A stretch of DNA of 64,000 nt, taken from the NCBI RefSeq assembly GCF_030272615.1, contig NW_026729207.1, forward strand, positions 80,803 through 144,802, written 5' to 3'. Numbering within the stretch: position 1 is the first letter of the stretch; each line of letters begins with the position of its first letter. The notes below the pieces were generated by a model that saw nothing but the letters and a program-made list of their open reading frames with translations, ran no database searches and had not been told where the DNA came from. A program made the translations under genes and the position numbers. Source of the stretch: Cryptomeria japonica. Lineage: Eukaryota; Streptophyta; Pinopsida; Cupressales; Cupressaceae. Positions 36,481-49,000 of the stretch are shown here, in pieces.

Positions 36481-37467
36481 TGCAAAGCTCTTTGATCTTT
36501 GTATTCCTCTGTATAAGGTGAAAAATGATATGTTGATTTCTAAATTTATTGCATCCAAGCTACAAGTTTGCTTCAGGTCTTGTCTACATTAATACAATTG
36601 ATGCAGTTCATTTGAAATGGGTAGTTGTGCTAAAATTTAAACCCTACCATGGATTCTACCATACTTGCTCAATAAACTATCGTGATTTAGTTATCTTTGT
36701 GCTGACCCTTTATGGCTAGATATTTCTCCTCTGTAATGGTAGTCAACACCATGTTGCTTCCCTATTTATGCCTTCATCAAAAAGTCACCTCAATGCCATC
36801 AGGCCCACTTCGTTGCCTAACACATCCTGCAGACCTTCATAGATGCAATTGATTTTACTCATTACCTCCCACAGTCCTATGGTTAATGTACATTGCGTTT
36901 CATGGTTCACCTTTTATCCTCCCGCACCTTTGCAGGTCTTGAAACATACTTTAGCACTTACTTATGAAACTGTGGGTTATGTATGTATGTCATGTTGCCC
37001 ACATTTTTACCCCTCCGCAATTCCACAGATGCATTTACCTTTACCAAATACCATCTGTCGAGCTGTAGGGTAACATTTTCCTCAAATCCTAACATAAAGG
37101 GGCTATTAAATGAGCGATATGATAGGCTCAAAGTCATATCTAAAGGCTCGAGTAACTGGCTCAACAAGTCAACAGAAGATTATAACAAATAATAGGCAGT
37201 GAGGCAAGAATAAGGTGTAATTTATGACACAGGTTCAAAAATTTTGATTCAATCCTAGCAAAAGAAAAAAAAGGAGAAATTAGGACAAGCACTTAGCCAA
37301 ATTTTACCAAATTTAAATATTCCTAGTAAGAAGCATGCACGATGAAATGTGCAGAAGCAAAAAGAAAACTAGAAACTGCAACCAGAGTAATAGGGGACAC
37401 ATGGGCAAGAGCCACAAGGGTCAAATTTCCAGGAATCCTGGAGCTACCATAGCCAACGAAGAGGGGG

Positions 37468-39092
37468 GTTTTGATGATGAAGAGGAGTCTGAGTCCAAGA
37501 GAACAAGAAAAAATGAAAGATGACACAAATCAACATCCTTCCACTAAGTAGGAGAGGAATGGAGTCGAGACCGTGATGATAGGAAGAGGCTAGGTCCATA
37601 GAAAAGTTGTGATGACATCTGAATGAAATCCTTTCATACTCCAAGTAGTGTCTCTATTGAAGTTGGTCAAGGAGGTATGGGAGAAGTGTTGGAAATATAT
37701 GTGATAATTGATGTCAACTTAATTTCTAACAATATGCATTATCCCTGATGATGTTTGGGTAGTTGTGTATTTGGTGATTCATATTATTGATGTTACTACT
37801 GATGTTGTTGATTTTAATAATGATGTTGCTTCTTACGATGATGATGTTGTTGATTTTACCATTGACGAGGAAGATGTTTTCCAGTAAAAGTTGTTAATGG
37901 TTATTGTTGTGGATGTCCACCTCTTTTGGTGTCTAATGTCTATACTCTAAGATGTTATTTTGTTACTGGAATTTTTATTATAATTGTACAACGAACAAAT
38001 CTTTTGGATGGAGATTATCAATGATGGCTGATGATTTGTTCTCATTGATCCTGACACTCTTGGTTAGGTTACTGATGTTTGCAAGAGTTTTTGCAGTTTG
38101 TTGAGACAAAATATGTAGGAAGGATTATTTAATGTCTGGCTAGAAGAACACTCTACATTCCTCCACTATTAAGAGTCTTGTCTAGGAAATTTGGACTTAA
38201 TGTTGGTGTTCTATGGATATTGTACTTATCTTTCAAGTTCTTCTTGTTGCAAATGAGGTTGTTTGTGATGGTTGTTTCCTAATAGTTTAGATGTTTTCTA
38301 GAAGTGGTTTGGATGCTTTTAAAAATGCTCCACATTTCTTTGCCTTGATGTTTTAGGTGCTATGACTTGGAGGACATAGTTATAATGTTTATGTGTTGTC
38401 TCAATTCTATTTTCAAGTGTTTGTGTGTTCTGCAAGAAAGGTTTTTAATGTTCTATCCGTGACTGTATTCCCTAACAATTTAGTGATGAAGTGTTCTATA
38501 TCCCTTTGGTTTGTGCGAGCTTTTATTGATGTGATAGTAAGAAAGCAATGTTTAAAAGTGTTGTTCGATATACTATGAATTTCCTTATGTTCTTTGCATG
38601 ATATTGGATGATTTTTTTGGTGCCACATTATGTTTAATATTGTGTTCTCGGTAACTATGGTCATTTGGTTAACTTAACTTTTTTTTCGTCTTGTACTTAT
38701 GTCTTGACGATATTTGTTAATGTTGGAGAAGGTGTTGTATTGTGTTTAGGTCTCACCCATGCCATGTGAGAGTCCATGTTGATTTTTTTTGGTTGGATGA
38801 TGTGTTTTGGGCCGACTAGTTGTGTGCTACATGGTTTATGTACATGTTACCAAGTTGTTTACCTTAGATGATGCGCAGTAGCATATATATGGTTTGGAGA
38901 TGCATATAGATATGTAATAGGATGTATTTAGGTCCTCTCTATGTCTTGAATTGGATTGCAATCACCACAATTATATTTGCTGGTCGGCTTGATAGGACTT
39001 ATGCTTGTCTCTTATTTAAGCTGACCTAGTTGATGTTTTCAAAAGATGAAGATGGTATATATAGGAGATCAAATCAATGTGATGTATATATA
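37468..39092. repeat. Block X', right copy (second part) with TG-rich insert
   Basis: 37468-37740 and 38900-39065 match 14130-14400 and 14400-14578 (GAAGAGGAGTCTGAGTC, GATGAAGATGGTATATATAG). Between them, 37740-38900 is T/G-rich with GATGTTGTT-like runs and is absent from the left copy; I see no gene in it. At about 39080 the block passes directly into PG-C exon 7. Confidence 0.75.
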
Positions 39093-39452
39093 GAATGCGT
39101 GAGCAACCCAATAATAATTAACCAATTCTATTGTGACACAGGTGACACTTGGTCTTCTTGCAAGGCTCAAGTAGATCAAAGTCCTTCACTAAACTCAGCT
39201 TTGGCTTTCAATATAATTGAGATCTGATTCGAAGTTCACCTTTTCCTTCGTAATATAGAATAAAATAATATCAAGGGCACAACAGCAACAAAAGATGGAA
39301 TCACATTGTCGTGCAGCTAAAGCAGATCTTGCATGGGGATAACAATGGAGAATATAGATTTGGTAACTGAGTCAGGGGTGCAAGCCGCTTGTAATGCCCA
39401 AAACGTATAGGGTCGCACCTTTGGAAATTTGATTCCCTCACGTTTCCAATTG
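39093..39452 (+). pseudogene. Polygalacturonase PG-C, exons 7-8 only
   Basis: 39093-39170 gives the end of exon 7 (VSNPIIINQFYCDTGDTWSS), with the donor still GT. 39250-39452 matches exon 8 of PG-A, including GCCCAAAACGTA, but has TAA stops in place of Gln (CAGCTAAAGC) and lost the terminal codons. Exons 1-6 and the promoter are missing; block X' abuts exon 7 directly. Confidence 0.85.
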
Positions 39453-41095
39453 ATATATCAGAGCTATGATTAAGCTATCTCTAATAAAATAACCTGTTTC
39501 AGAAATTCCTGGAAAATAATATAATCTTGAGAACAGTAAGTAATTATCAAGTTGAAACTCAGCTGATGGAATTTTTCTTATCATTTCTTTTCCAAACAAA
39601 ATCGAAACGGGAATGTACCAAAAATTTTTAGTTAAAATTAAATGTTCGAGTACACTCATTTCCATGGCAAATCCTAATTTAAAAATAATTAGATTTATTT
39701 AGAAATTATTTTCACCTTATTAAAAAATTCTCCTAAGAGAATTATTGATTGACATATAAAAACAAGACAACTCTTTTGGTGAAGCAAGCATTCCCTGTAA
39801 AAATTAAAAGAATTGGGTTTAACAATTGCTTCGCAGGGGCAAAGAAACTGTTTAGTTGGGAATAATTGTCTTGATTTGATTGATCAGTCAAACTCTGTGG
39901 ATTAGAAACATTCTTGAAATATAATATCCATCGTCAACATCAATGGTGGTCTCTCATTACATCAAATAGTTACAGTTTTTAATATTTGGCTATCTATATT
40001 ACATCATGGACAACAATAGACCACTAAAGATTTATTTTATGAGGTTGTTAGGATGCCTATACTTGGTGCAATAAATTCTAATATAGGCCATTGGCTACTC
40101 AATCTTGGTTTGTTGAGATCAGCAGTTCTGGTTTAAGATTAAGGCTATTAATTAACTTTGAATTTATTTACGATAAATATGTTATGTAATGTAATGGAAG
40201 TATTATGGTATATACTTGACCTACAAAGTGCTTTAGTAGGTGGTTTATTCAAAAATTATCTATAGTATGAAAATTAAATTTATATTATGTGTTAATTTAC
40301 TTCATTGCAGTTCAATAGCTGACTAAAACCACATATCCATTGTTCAATTGTATTCCTTTCCATTTGTTCTTTATGTATTTCCTTTCTTTACTTTATGTTT
40401 ATGTTACTATGTTCCTAGTTAATGTGTATGATATAACGACACCTCAAGTTGTGCATGTGACACAAGTGAATATATGTCGTATTATTAATGTCACTTCCTC
40501 ATACTTTGTGACATTTAAATTTGAAACTATGTGATTATACAATGTATGTTATGATCTCTCAATAATTAACATAGTTTCTTTTATTATTTCTTACATCTAG
40601 TTTATACCTATAATATACTTGCATTTCTTTTTTTAACCTTTTTTCTTCCAACTTGGTTTGTCTAGTTTCCTTAGGTTATCTTTTTCTTCCATAACCTTTC
40701 CTCTTTTATCATGTTACCTCTTTCTTTGAATTTCATGCTTATCCTCATGATTGTCCCTCTATCTTTGACTATTGCATATTTTAAATTGATATGATATTGA
40801 TATATCACTCAAGGCATTTCATTGATCTTACATTAATATATTATGTTTCTACAATCACTTATTGAACTTTACTCTTTAGTGTGTATATAGTCCTACATTT
40901 CCATTCCATGCTTTTAAATATTGCATATTGAGCCTTCATTAACATATCATAATTTCAAAGCTCCAAAATTTAATTGCAAGTAGTATTCCTTCCCTCCTCA
41001 CATATTATACTCATATATGCCACATCCATTTCATGAAGGACATCATATTTGATCTATATAATAAACCTTCAATAATAAAGCAAAACAACTATTCA
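39453..41095. repeat. PG downstream flank, copy 2
   Basis: Homologous first to 1691-2007 (with about 130 bp extra around 39540-39680) and then to 27642-28930. This copy has no LTR insertion at the E1 site (around 39905), so it shows the empty target. Noncoding. Confidence 0.75.
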
Positions 41096-42288
41096 TTTTT
41101 TTACTTACTATTTGTTGAAGTTAATAACTATTCATTCATAGGTATACTTGGGCACTCCTATCCATACAAGATAGTTATTAGTCCAATTCTAGACAACATC
41201 TAAGCATACGGGTTAGGTATTTGTATATTTGTGATAGAATCCACACAATTGAGATATGGCACCTATCTTCCTTAAGCATGGGATAAGTATGTGCTCTTGC
41301 TAGAGTATTATGACTCATTGGAACCATTTGAGTCCTAATTTCCATCCTTAAAGACTATACTTCCCATCGGAAGTGGATCAAGGTCATCATCCTTAGAGGA
41401 ATTAATCATATATACAAGCTTGAAACCCACCTCAAAATTCTCCCTATGGCCTTGGCGATTCAAGTGATCCTTCCTAATCCTCCTTAGTATGAATATATTT
41501 TATTCTATTATTATGTTAATAGTTGAACCCCCTCACTCAATTATTATCTTGAGTTACTATTCATTATCATGATTACCCCTCTAAAATCACATCTTTGATT
41601 GCCTGCGTACTAGGGACATAGGCTATCCCTAAATTGCCTACATACATTGCTTCTAAATTGGATCAAGAACTATTTAGTTCTACCTTCTAACTAAATTTGA
41701 TGTAAACTATATAGTACGTAGTCAACCCTTTCTAAATTCATTATCCCAGACAATTCGTTTGTGGTCACTACACACCTTGGCAAGCTCATAAAGTAAAAAG
41801 GGTAAATATTGGCCCCTTTCATGTTTACCTAATTCCAGTAGGTCCTAATCCTATAATCATGTCACTCTTATCCTATGTGTCAAGATTAAAAAATAATAAA
41901 ATCCAACTAAAATAATTAATTTCAATAATCACATTAGGTTTATTAAAATTTATCTTATTAGGTTTTCAATCTATTTAGAATTTCTGACCCCTTGGATCTT
42001 CACTTCACAATGTCCCTTATTACTCACTAGTGATTTATAGGAATGATTTCATTGATGTCGTTGTTCCAACTTTATTAGGTGATTTCATAGAGTTTATTCT
42101 ATTTTTATTTTTATTTTATATTTAAGTTTTAAATTTATTTTTAATTATTTATGTTTTTTTACAAAATTACAAGTAATAATTAAAGTTATTAGAGTTAATT
42201 TAATTTATAATTATTTATCTTATTAAAATTTTAATTTTTTTAAGAACAGATATATTTTAATTTTTTTTAATTATATAATACATTTAAT

Positions 42289-42347
<59 letters not shown>

Positions 42348-44079
42348 ATTCCTATCCTTATCTTTCCATATCTATACCTCTCCCTCTCTCTCCTCTCTAT
42401 GTTACTCCCTCTTTCTATATCTCTTTATTACTATATCCTATATCTATTTATCTCTCTAAATCTTGTTCACACACTCCTTGTTACTTCTCCCCATATCTAT
42501 CTCAATTTATCTCTCACACTTTCACACACATTCCTTGTGTCTCCCTCTCTATCTCCGTCTCTATCTTTATCTCTATCTCTCCTCCCTCTCTCTTCTCTCT
42601 ATTACCTCCTTTATCTCTCTCTAGATCCCTTTTTCTCTATCTTCCCATATCTTCCTCTCCCTCTATATCTATATCTTATTATCTCTATCTTTCCTTTTTA
42701 ACTCATGTTTGGATCCCTATAACTAGATGGGTAGTTCATTTTAAGCTATCACTTCTTGATTGAGACCTGAGTTGCACAAACAACATCCATTTTTAAATGG
42801 CCTAGCAAATTGAACTTTACTGAACAAATGTTAGTAAAATACAACATATTTTTCCCTAATTGACCTTTCACACCAAAGTGTGATTGCTAGTTTATTATAA
42901 AAGATCTCTTTTTTTAAATTAATATAATTTAAGAAATTAATTCTATAGTCTTCATTCTTCTCCCCAATTTTAAACCATTGATTTCAATAAGTAGCTGGTT
43001 CACTTCATATAGGGAATGCTTTGACATAATAATTATAATATAATAAAAAAATTATAGTGAAAATATATATATTTTTCTTAAAATCATAATCCTAAATTAA
43101 TTTAAAAAACTTATATAATTATAATTATAATATTTAAATTAATCTCAAATATAATATCTTATTTATAGTATAATATTAAATTTTTGTATATTTATGTAAT
43201 ATTAATTATTCAGTTTTAATAAAATAACTATTAATAATTATAAAAGTGAAAATAGACATTTGTTTTATAACTTAATGAAAAATATTAAAATTTACAACTA
43301 AAAGTTATAAAATTATTTTTTGTATATTAAAATGATTAAAAAATTTATGATTTTCAAAATGTATTAAAAAATAGAATGATTTCAAAAATATATAAAATAT
43401 AATTATAAAGATTGCATATAATAATTAGGTTTATTTTTTAATACAAATATTTGTATTTAATTTTTAATTTAATTTCATTTAAACTAAATGAAATCCTTAT
43501 AATTGGTTATATTACCTATATTTTGAGATAAAAAATAATTATTAAAATTGATATGTTTATTTAAAAAATATTTTATTTACAATATTATAAATGATAGAAA
43601 ATGAAAAAAATATTTAAAATAGACAATTTAGTTTTCAAAATACAAAGAAATCCAAAAAAAACCTAAAAAATCTATCATACCTAAAAATTTGCTCCTATAA
43701 CACCAAATTTTTTAAGTAAATCATAATGTAGATAAATAGTTTTTATAATATCTTAAATTTAAAAATATAAATCTTAACTTTACAGAAACCAATTTTTTTA
43801 AAGAAAAAATAATAATCACTTTTGATTGGTGCAAACTAATTGAACAATGCAGTTTCACTGAATGCAATATATTGCCTATGGCAAGTACTAATAATATATA
43901 ATCTAAAATTAATAGTTAATAATTAAGTTTAAGATAAAATTTATTATTATAATTATAATTATATATGTTTTCTAATTAAATTATGAATATATTCTTATTA
44001 AAAATGTATGTTTTCACTATAGTTTTTAATATTATATTATAATTGTTAATATTAATTTATTGAAGTGAGACTTGTAGTT
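41096..44079. repeat. Block Y', right copy
   Basis: Homologue of 17018-20440 without the 18.0-19.1 kb insertion. It ends at TTGAAGTGAGACTTGTAGTT (44060-44079), which is also the left target duplication of the retroposon that follows. Very AT-rich from 42.8 to 44.0 kb, with no gene. Confidence 0.85.
42292..42346. repeat. (CT)n microsatellite
   Basis: About 27 CT units at the position equivalent to 19385-19459, followed by interrupted CTCTAT-type tracts to about 42690. Confidence 0.95.
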
Positions 44080-45766
44080 TTTTGTTATGGGAAAATGGGT
44101 TTTTAGGGGACCCAAAACCCCTTACAATAGGTTTTGAAGGGACTCGAAACCCTCAGATTTAACTAGGATTTGGAACCCACAAAACAACGCTGCCACAAAA
44201 ATCAAACCATGAAAAACAAACCACAAAACAGTTGAGCAGACAAAAGCCAGCCAAACACCAGCAGTGCAATAGGCAAAAAGAGCCAGCCAGACACTTAAGA
44301 TATGATCAAGACAAAAAATGCTAGCCACACTGAAAAGGCTACAACCTTAACCTTAAGAAATAACAGGGAAGCTCCCAACTCTCTTAACCTGAGACAAAGA
44401 CTCCAGACACCAAAAAACTAGCCTAGCCCATAACCAAAAACAACCACTGTCTAAACTGGCCCCTTGAAAACTATCAGCTTCCAGCCAGAAAAGATTAAAC
44501 ATAAAAGACAAAACATGTTGAAAAGAAACAAGAGGATTTTGAAAGGCTTCCCTAACCTTAGACTTGGTTTTTGAGATGGTTCCAAGAACCACAAAAAGGG
44601 GTTTTGAAGTGTCTCCCTCAACCACCTTGGATTGAAATAGAGGCCTTAAAATAATAGCATCCAAGCAAACAAACAACACCAAAAAATCTAGCTCTATAGG
44701 AGAAGAAAGAAGAGAGCTTGAAAGCATGGATCTATTAACCAGAAAATCACCCACCTCAAGAAAAACTAGGCTCCCATAGCTTGAAGAGATGGGTTTAGCC
44801 TTGGTGCTCATAACCAGTAGGGTGAAGCCAGCAAGAAGAACAACTTCCAACTGCAGAATAAAGTCCAACAACTTAAGAAAAAATCCATTTTGCTTAGCTG
44901 GAGCAAAGGGTTTTGGCAAGCCCCCATAACCTAAAGATCCAAGAGAAAGATCTCCTCTATAACCCCAATAGTCCATAAAAAGGACAACACCAACCATCTA
45001 CCAACACCACCCAACCTCCATGGTAGCACTCAACTCCACCTCTATAGGAGAGAAGTTGTCTCTAGCACTGTCCTTCTTCGCCTTTGAATAAGGAAGGGCC
45101 ACCTCAATAAGGCAAGCTGGAGAAAACCCAGGAATCATAGAGAGGGCGTACCAACAAAATATACAAACAAAAGAAAGACTAGTTTTAAGAGGAAAGCCCC
45201 TCAATAGATCTTTAGCAAAGATTGAGGGAGCAGAAAACACTCCCACCCCTGAGGGTCTTGAGCTAGAGTTCCAGAAAGAACATCTCCTCCTTGGTAGAAA
45301 AAACAGCAGTAGCGAGCAAAAAAACCCCAAGGCCCAAAACATTAGAAACCCAAACCTCAACAAGGAGGAGAGAACAAGCATAGAAAGGCGATTTCCCAGC
45401 CTCAAGATCATCCTGTGATACTTTATTGTAGGGAACCCTAGAAATACCATGGGGAGCCATCATCACCATAGTCCACCAAATGGCCAAACAATTTCTGGTC
45501 GATGATAGGAAAAGCATGGCGAAAAAATACCATTGCTCCCAAACCCTCGTAGTATCCTCTCTGGTCTGAAACTCCCACTCACTCTGCCAAGGCACTGAGT
45601 AGGGAAAGGGGGAAAGGGATGACAATAGGATCGTGAAGGAACCCACGACATCTTGCCCACCATCTGGGTCACCTTCGTCTTCCTACCCTGCAGCATCTCT
45701 CGCAACCCTAGCCACGCCTGCCCCTTGCGCGTTCTCCATTTCTCTAGTATTGTTATCAATAAAGTC
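44080..45766 (-). mobile_element. 1.7-kb retroposon of unknown family with 20-bp target duplication
   Basis: Flanked by direct repeats at 44060-44079 and 45767-45786 that agree at 18 of 20 positions. The minus-strand 3' end is A-rich (CCCATAACAAAA) and touches the repeat, as in target-primed reverse transcription. The insert is much more GC-rich than its flanks. On the minus strand one frame stays open from 45450 to 44353 with a single TAG (44998-45000), and a further frame covers 45759-45463. The product (FSPACLIEVALPYSKAKKD, KPFAPAKQNGFF) matches nothing I know and lacks RT or endonuclease motifs. It may be a non-autonomous LINE derivative or a retroposed transcript. Confidence 0.65.
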
Positions 45767-45786
45767 TTGAAGTTAGAGTTGTAGTT

Positions 45787-46037
45787 AATATTATAGATAT
45801 ATAACTAAAAATATAATTTTGAAATAACAATAATTTAAAATTATAATAATTAAGAATTGCAACAAATATTTTTATTACAATACTATAAAGGTAAGTACTC
45901 ACCACTATGTGGCAATTGTTATACTTGTAATTATATCATATTTTAATTAAGTTATCATTATAATTTTTAGAAAAATATATCATCCCTATAATATTAATAT
46001 TGTTTTATAATATAATTATTTATATTATTTTGTTGAA
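45787..46037. other. AT-rich spacer
   Basis: Continuation of block Y'-type AT-rich DNA. The part after 45787 is homologous to 50503-50548 and 51705-51835 (ATATAATTTTGAAATAACA, TTTTTATTACAATA). No gene. Confidence 0.6.
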
Positions 46038-46049
46038 GTAAAAGTTATA

Positions 46050-49000
46050 GCTAGTCTATTAGGGTTTTATGTTTTTTCCATTGTCTTCTAACTTTTTGTA
46101 TTTTCCTTGTGTCATACCACAAACAGTGGAGAACATTTTAGGTTTAAAAATGGCCACGAGTAGCTCCAAGCTAGCAGTTATTGCTTTTGCATTTGGCATG
46201 AATGGTTCCACCAAAAAAGTAAGCACAAAGATTTGTTTCCTGAAAGTTTTTTAATGAGGTATGACTTTTGATAATTCCTTTGATGTGGTTTTACCTACTC
46301 GAGAATTTGATTATGAATGTCAATAGTTAGATCAATTTATGCTTATTGGTTATTTAATTTGGAGAGTCCCCCTGAAAACATTCTTTAGGATTGAGCTACC
46401 AAGGCATGGGCCCCTTATGGGATCCACCTTGCTGGTGTTCAAAACCTTACCAAAGGCATTTTTTGTTTTGTATTGTGTTGTTTTGTTTTTTGGAGGTTAA
46501 TCATGTCTAAATTATTTTTAAGAATGGTCAATGGTATGCTCGGTCACGCTTACTTTTTTTTCAACCTTGGTCTTGAGACTTCTTTGTTTGTGATAATAAG
46601 AAACTTTAGGTCCTAGTTTAGGTGGAGTTTACAGGTTTTTCGTCACCTTGTTGACACTTTCTTTCTTCCATTCTTGCATCTCTTGGGAGGATGGTTTGTG
46701 TCAAACAAGATTGGTTCTATCATGCTCAACCCCAGAAAAAGGGTGTGTATTGAAATAGATTTGGCTCATGATATAAAGGGCACAATTGATATTTATATAG
46801 GAATCCTTCATCACACTCAAGTGTTCTTTATTGAATCTTCCTAATGCATGGTTTCATTGTCAATTTATTGAGGACAAGGTTTAGGACTACCTCCTGACTT
46901 CTTTAATAGCTAAAACCCATCACAATGTTGTATATCCTTCGAGTGCTTCTTTAAAGGTGACCAAAGAAAAATAAAAAAGGATGATGATGATTCTTAAGGG
47001 CAAGGCCACCTCATCTATAGTTTTGGCAGCCAAGCCATAAGAACCTATGGTTTCTAATCTAGTACCTTCAGTTTAGGGAAATATATTATTACCACCAAAA
47101 CTATTGAGGCTCCACTTTGTCAACCTATGGTTCAAACTCATCAACTAGCCTTAGTGCTTTCAAATAAAGCTAATTGATTATATCATTCTCGTAGCCCATC
47201 TAAGAGTATGGAGGAAGATGAGATCATTCAAGAGAAACAATGGGGTGGGTTGCCTAGGTTTCAACCAACCTCCACCTTCTTACAGAACTAATTATCTTCC
47301 TTTGAGGATGATGATGGTTTGTAATAATATAGAACAAGATTTTTCTCTCATGGAATGTAAGATGTTTCACTGACCTTGCCAAGAAGTATTCTATGTGGGA
47401 TATTTTAAAAATTATCTTGGTATTGATGTGATATCTTTAGGAAATCAAAATTTCTTCTTTCATACTTTCAGCTACATGTTGGCTTATTTGGCTAGCTAGT
47501 TTGGCTTTCGCTTCCAATCATGAGACTACTCATGGAGGTGTTGTTACTCTTCTTACTCCATGGTGGTATTCATATATTATCGACCATGGATATAATCCTA
47601 TCCATCAGCTGGTTGAGATCCCCATGTCAATCAAAAATCATTATTTTAGGATAATTAATGTTTATGTTGCCAATGATGTTGCTGAAATATCTACCCTTTG
47701 ACAATTTATCATGGATTCAATGGCCCCCAATGCTTGGGCTAGGTGTAGGGATTATAATATGTTGAGGTGGAATTTGAAAAGGAAGGCTTAGTGTATTTTT
47801 GTTTGATAGTTGATGAATCAGAGGTGTGTCTTTACATGCATAATAAATTTGGGCTTTATGATTCCAATTCTTATCACAAAAATCCTCAAATTTTATGGCA
47901 TGTGTGGAGAAATTTTTGAGTCGAAAATGATAGTCCTTAAATGACTTGATCATGCCATGTTTATGGCTCATTGTTCTTTTCATTTGAATCTTGTCAAGAT
48001 CTTCCTATTGTACCTCTCCTCGAGGTTACTCTATCTGACTACTACCCAAATAAGTTCAGCATAGAATGGTTTGTGACACCAGTTCAAGCCTCCAAAACAC
48101 AATTTTCCTTGAATACCACTTAGATGAGTCACAAGAACACATTGACTCACAAGAAATGGGTTTGGAATCTTGATTTTTATCCCACTCAATAGCCTAGGTG
48201 GATTGCATGGTGGAACAATGATATTCAACACAAATAATGCTTTCTTAACAATTATGGGTGACAAATTTCTATTTTTCATTGATGATCCTACAAGGCTAAC
48301 ACCTTGAATCTCCAACATGCCACTAAAGATCTCTCAGTTGATCCAATGTTGCTAACCTTGGAAGCCTAATTAGCCAAAATTTGGTAGCAAAAGAAAATTT
48401 GTTGATGCTCATGCCACTAGAGGTGCCTAGATCATAGCCAAACCTCACTAGTTAAAAGTGAGAGATTGAACTTGTAAAGGGTTTTTTTTGGCTCATTAAT
48501 CTTGTCATTCTTTTTTAGACAAAAAAATCAAAGAAGACTAGTTGGTTCTCTTTGAGTTAATACACATTCTCTAGGATTTTGTACACCATTATGAGAAAGT
48601 TTCACAATGCATGAAGCTTCTCTTAAGAAAGATAGGGCTCTCTAGGATTGTCTCAAAGTTGTGCCATGTCAGTTCTCTAGGGCCTAGTTCAACTTCTATA
48701 AGAAATTTCTCACCCTATAGGATTCAAAGGAGGCTATCAGTTCCATGGTAGATGACCCTTGGTTGTGTTTTTTTCCCATGTGAGTTTTACAAGGCCCTTT
48801 GATCATGTCTTGGTTCCAATTTATATAAGGTCTATTTGGAGGCTTCTCATAACTAGTCATTAGGAAAGTTAATTAGAAAAGGCAATATTAAATTTATACC
48901 TAAATGTAGTGACCCATAAGATATTTGTAACTAGCAGCAATTCACCCTCCTTGACATCTCTTAAAAGATCATGTGTAGCCAATGCCTTATCTCTAAAAAT

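Larger units (their letters stand above)
33465..37467 (-). mobile_element. 4-kb insertion in block X', unclassified element
   Basis: Block X homology stops at TTATTGTTG (33464) and resumes at TTTTGATGATGAAGAGG (37468). In between lies DNA absent from the left copy, with coherent minus-strand coding remnants (see 34076-34516 and 35104-36480). I find no reverse transcriptase, transposase, terminal repeat or target duplication, so the class is unknown. Confidence 0.5.

Noticed and set aside
37335-37523. Plus-strand charged frame (EEGGFDDEEESESKRTRKNER) as a nuclear protein
   Set aside because: It crosses the insertion junction at 37468, so the upstream part is not ancestral to the block; the left copy (about 14150) has a different N-terminal sequence and soon stops.
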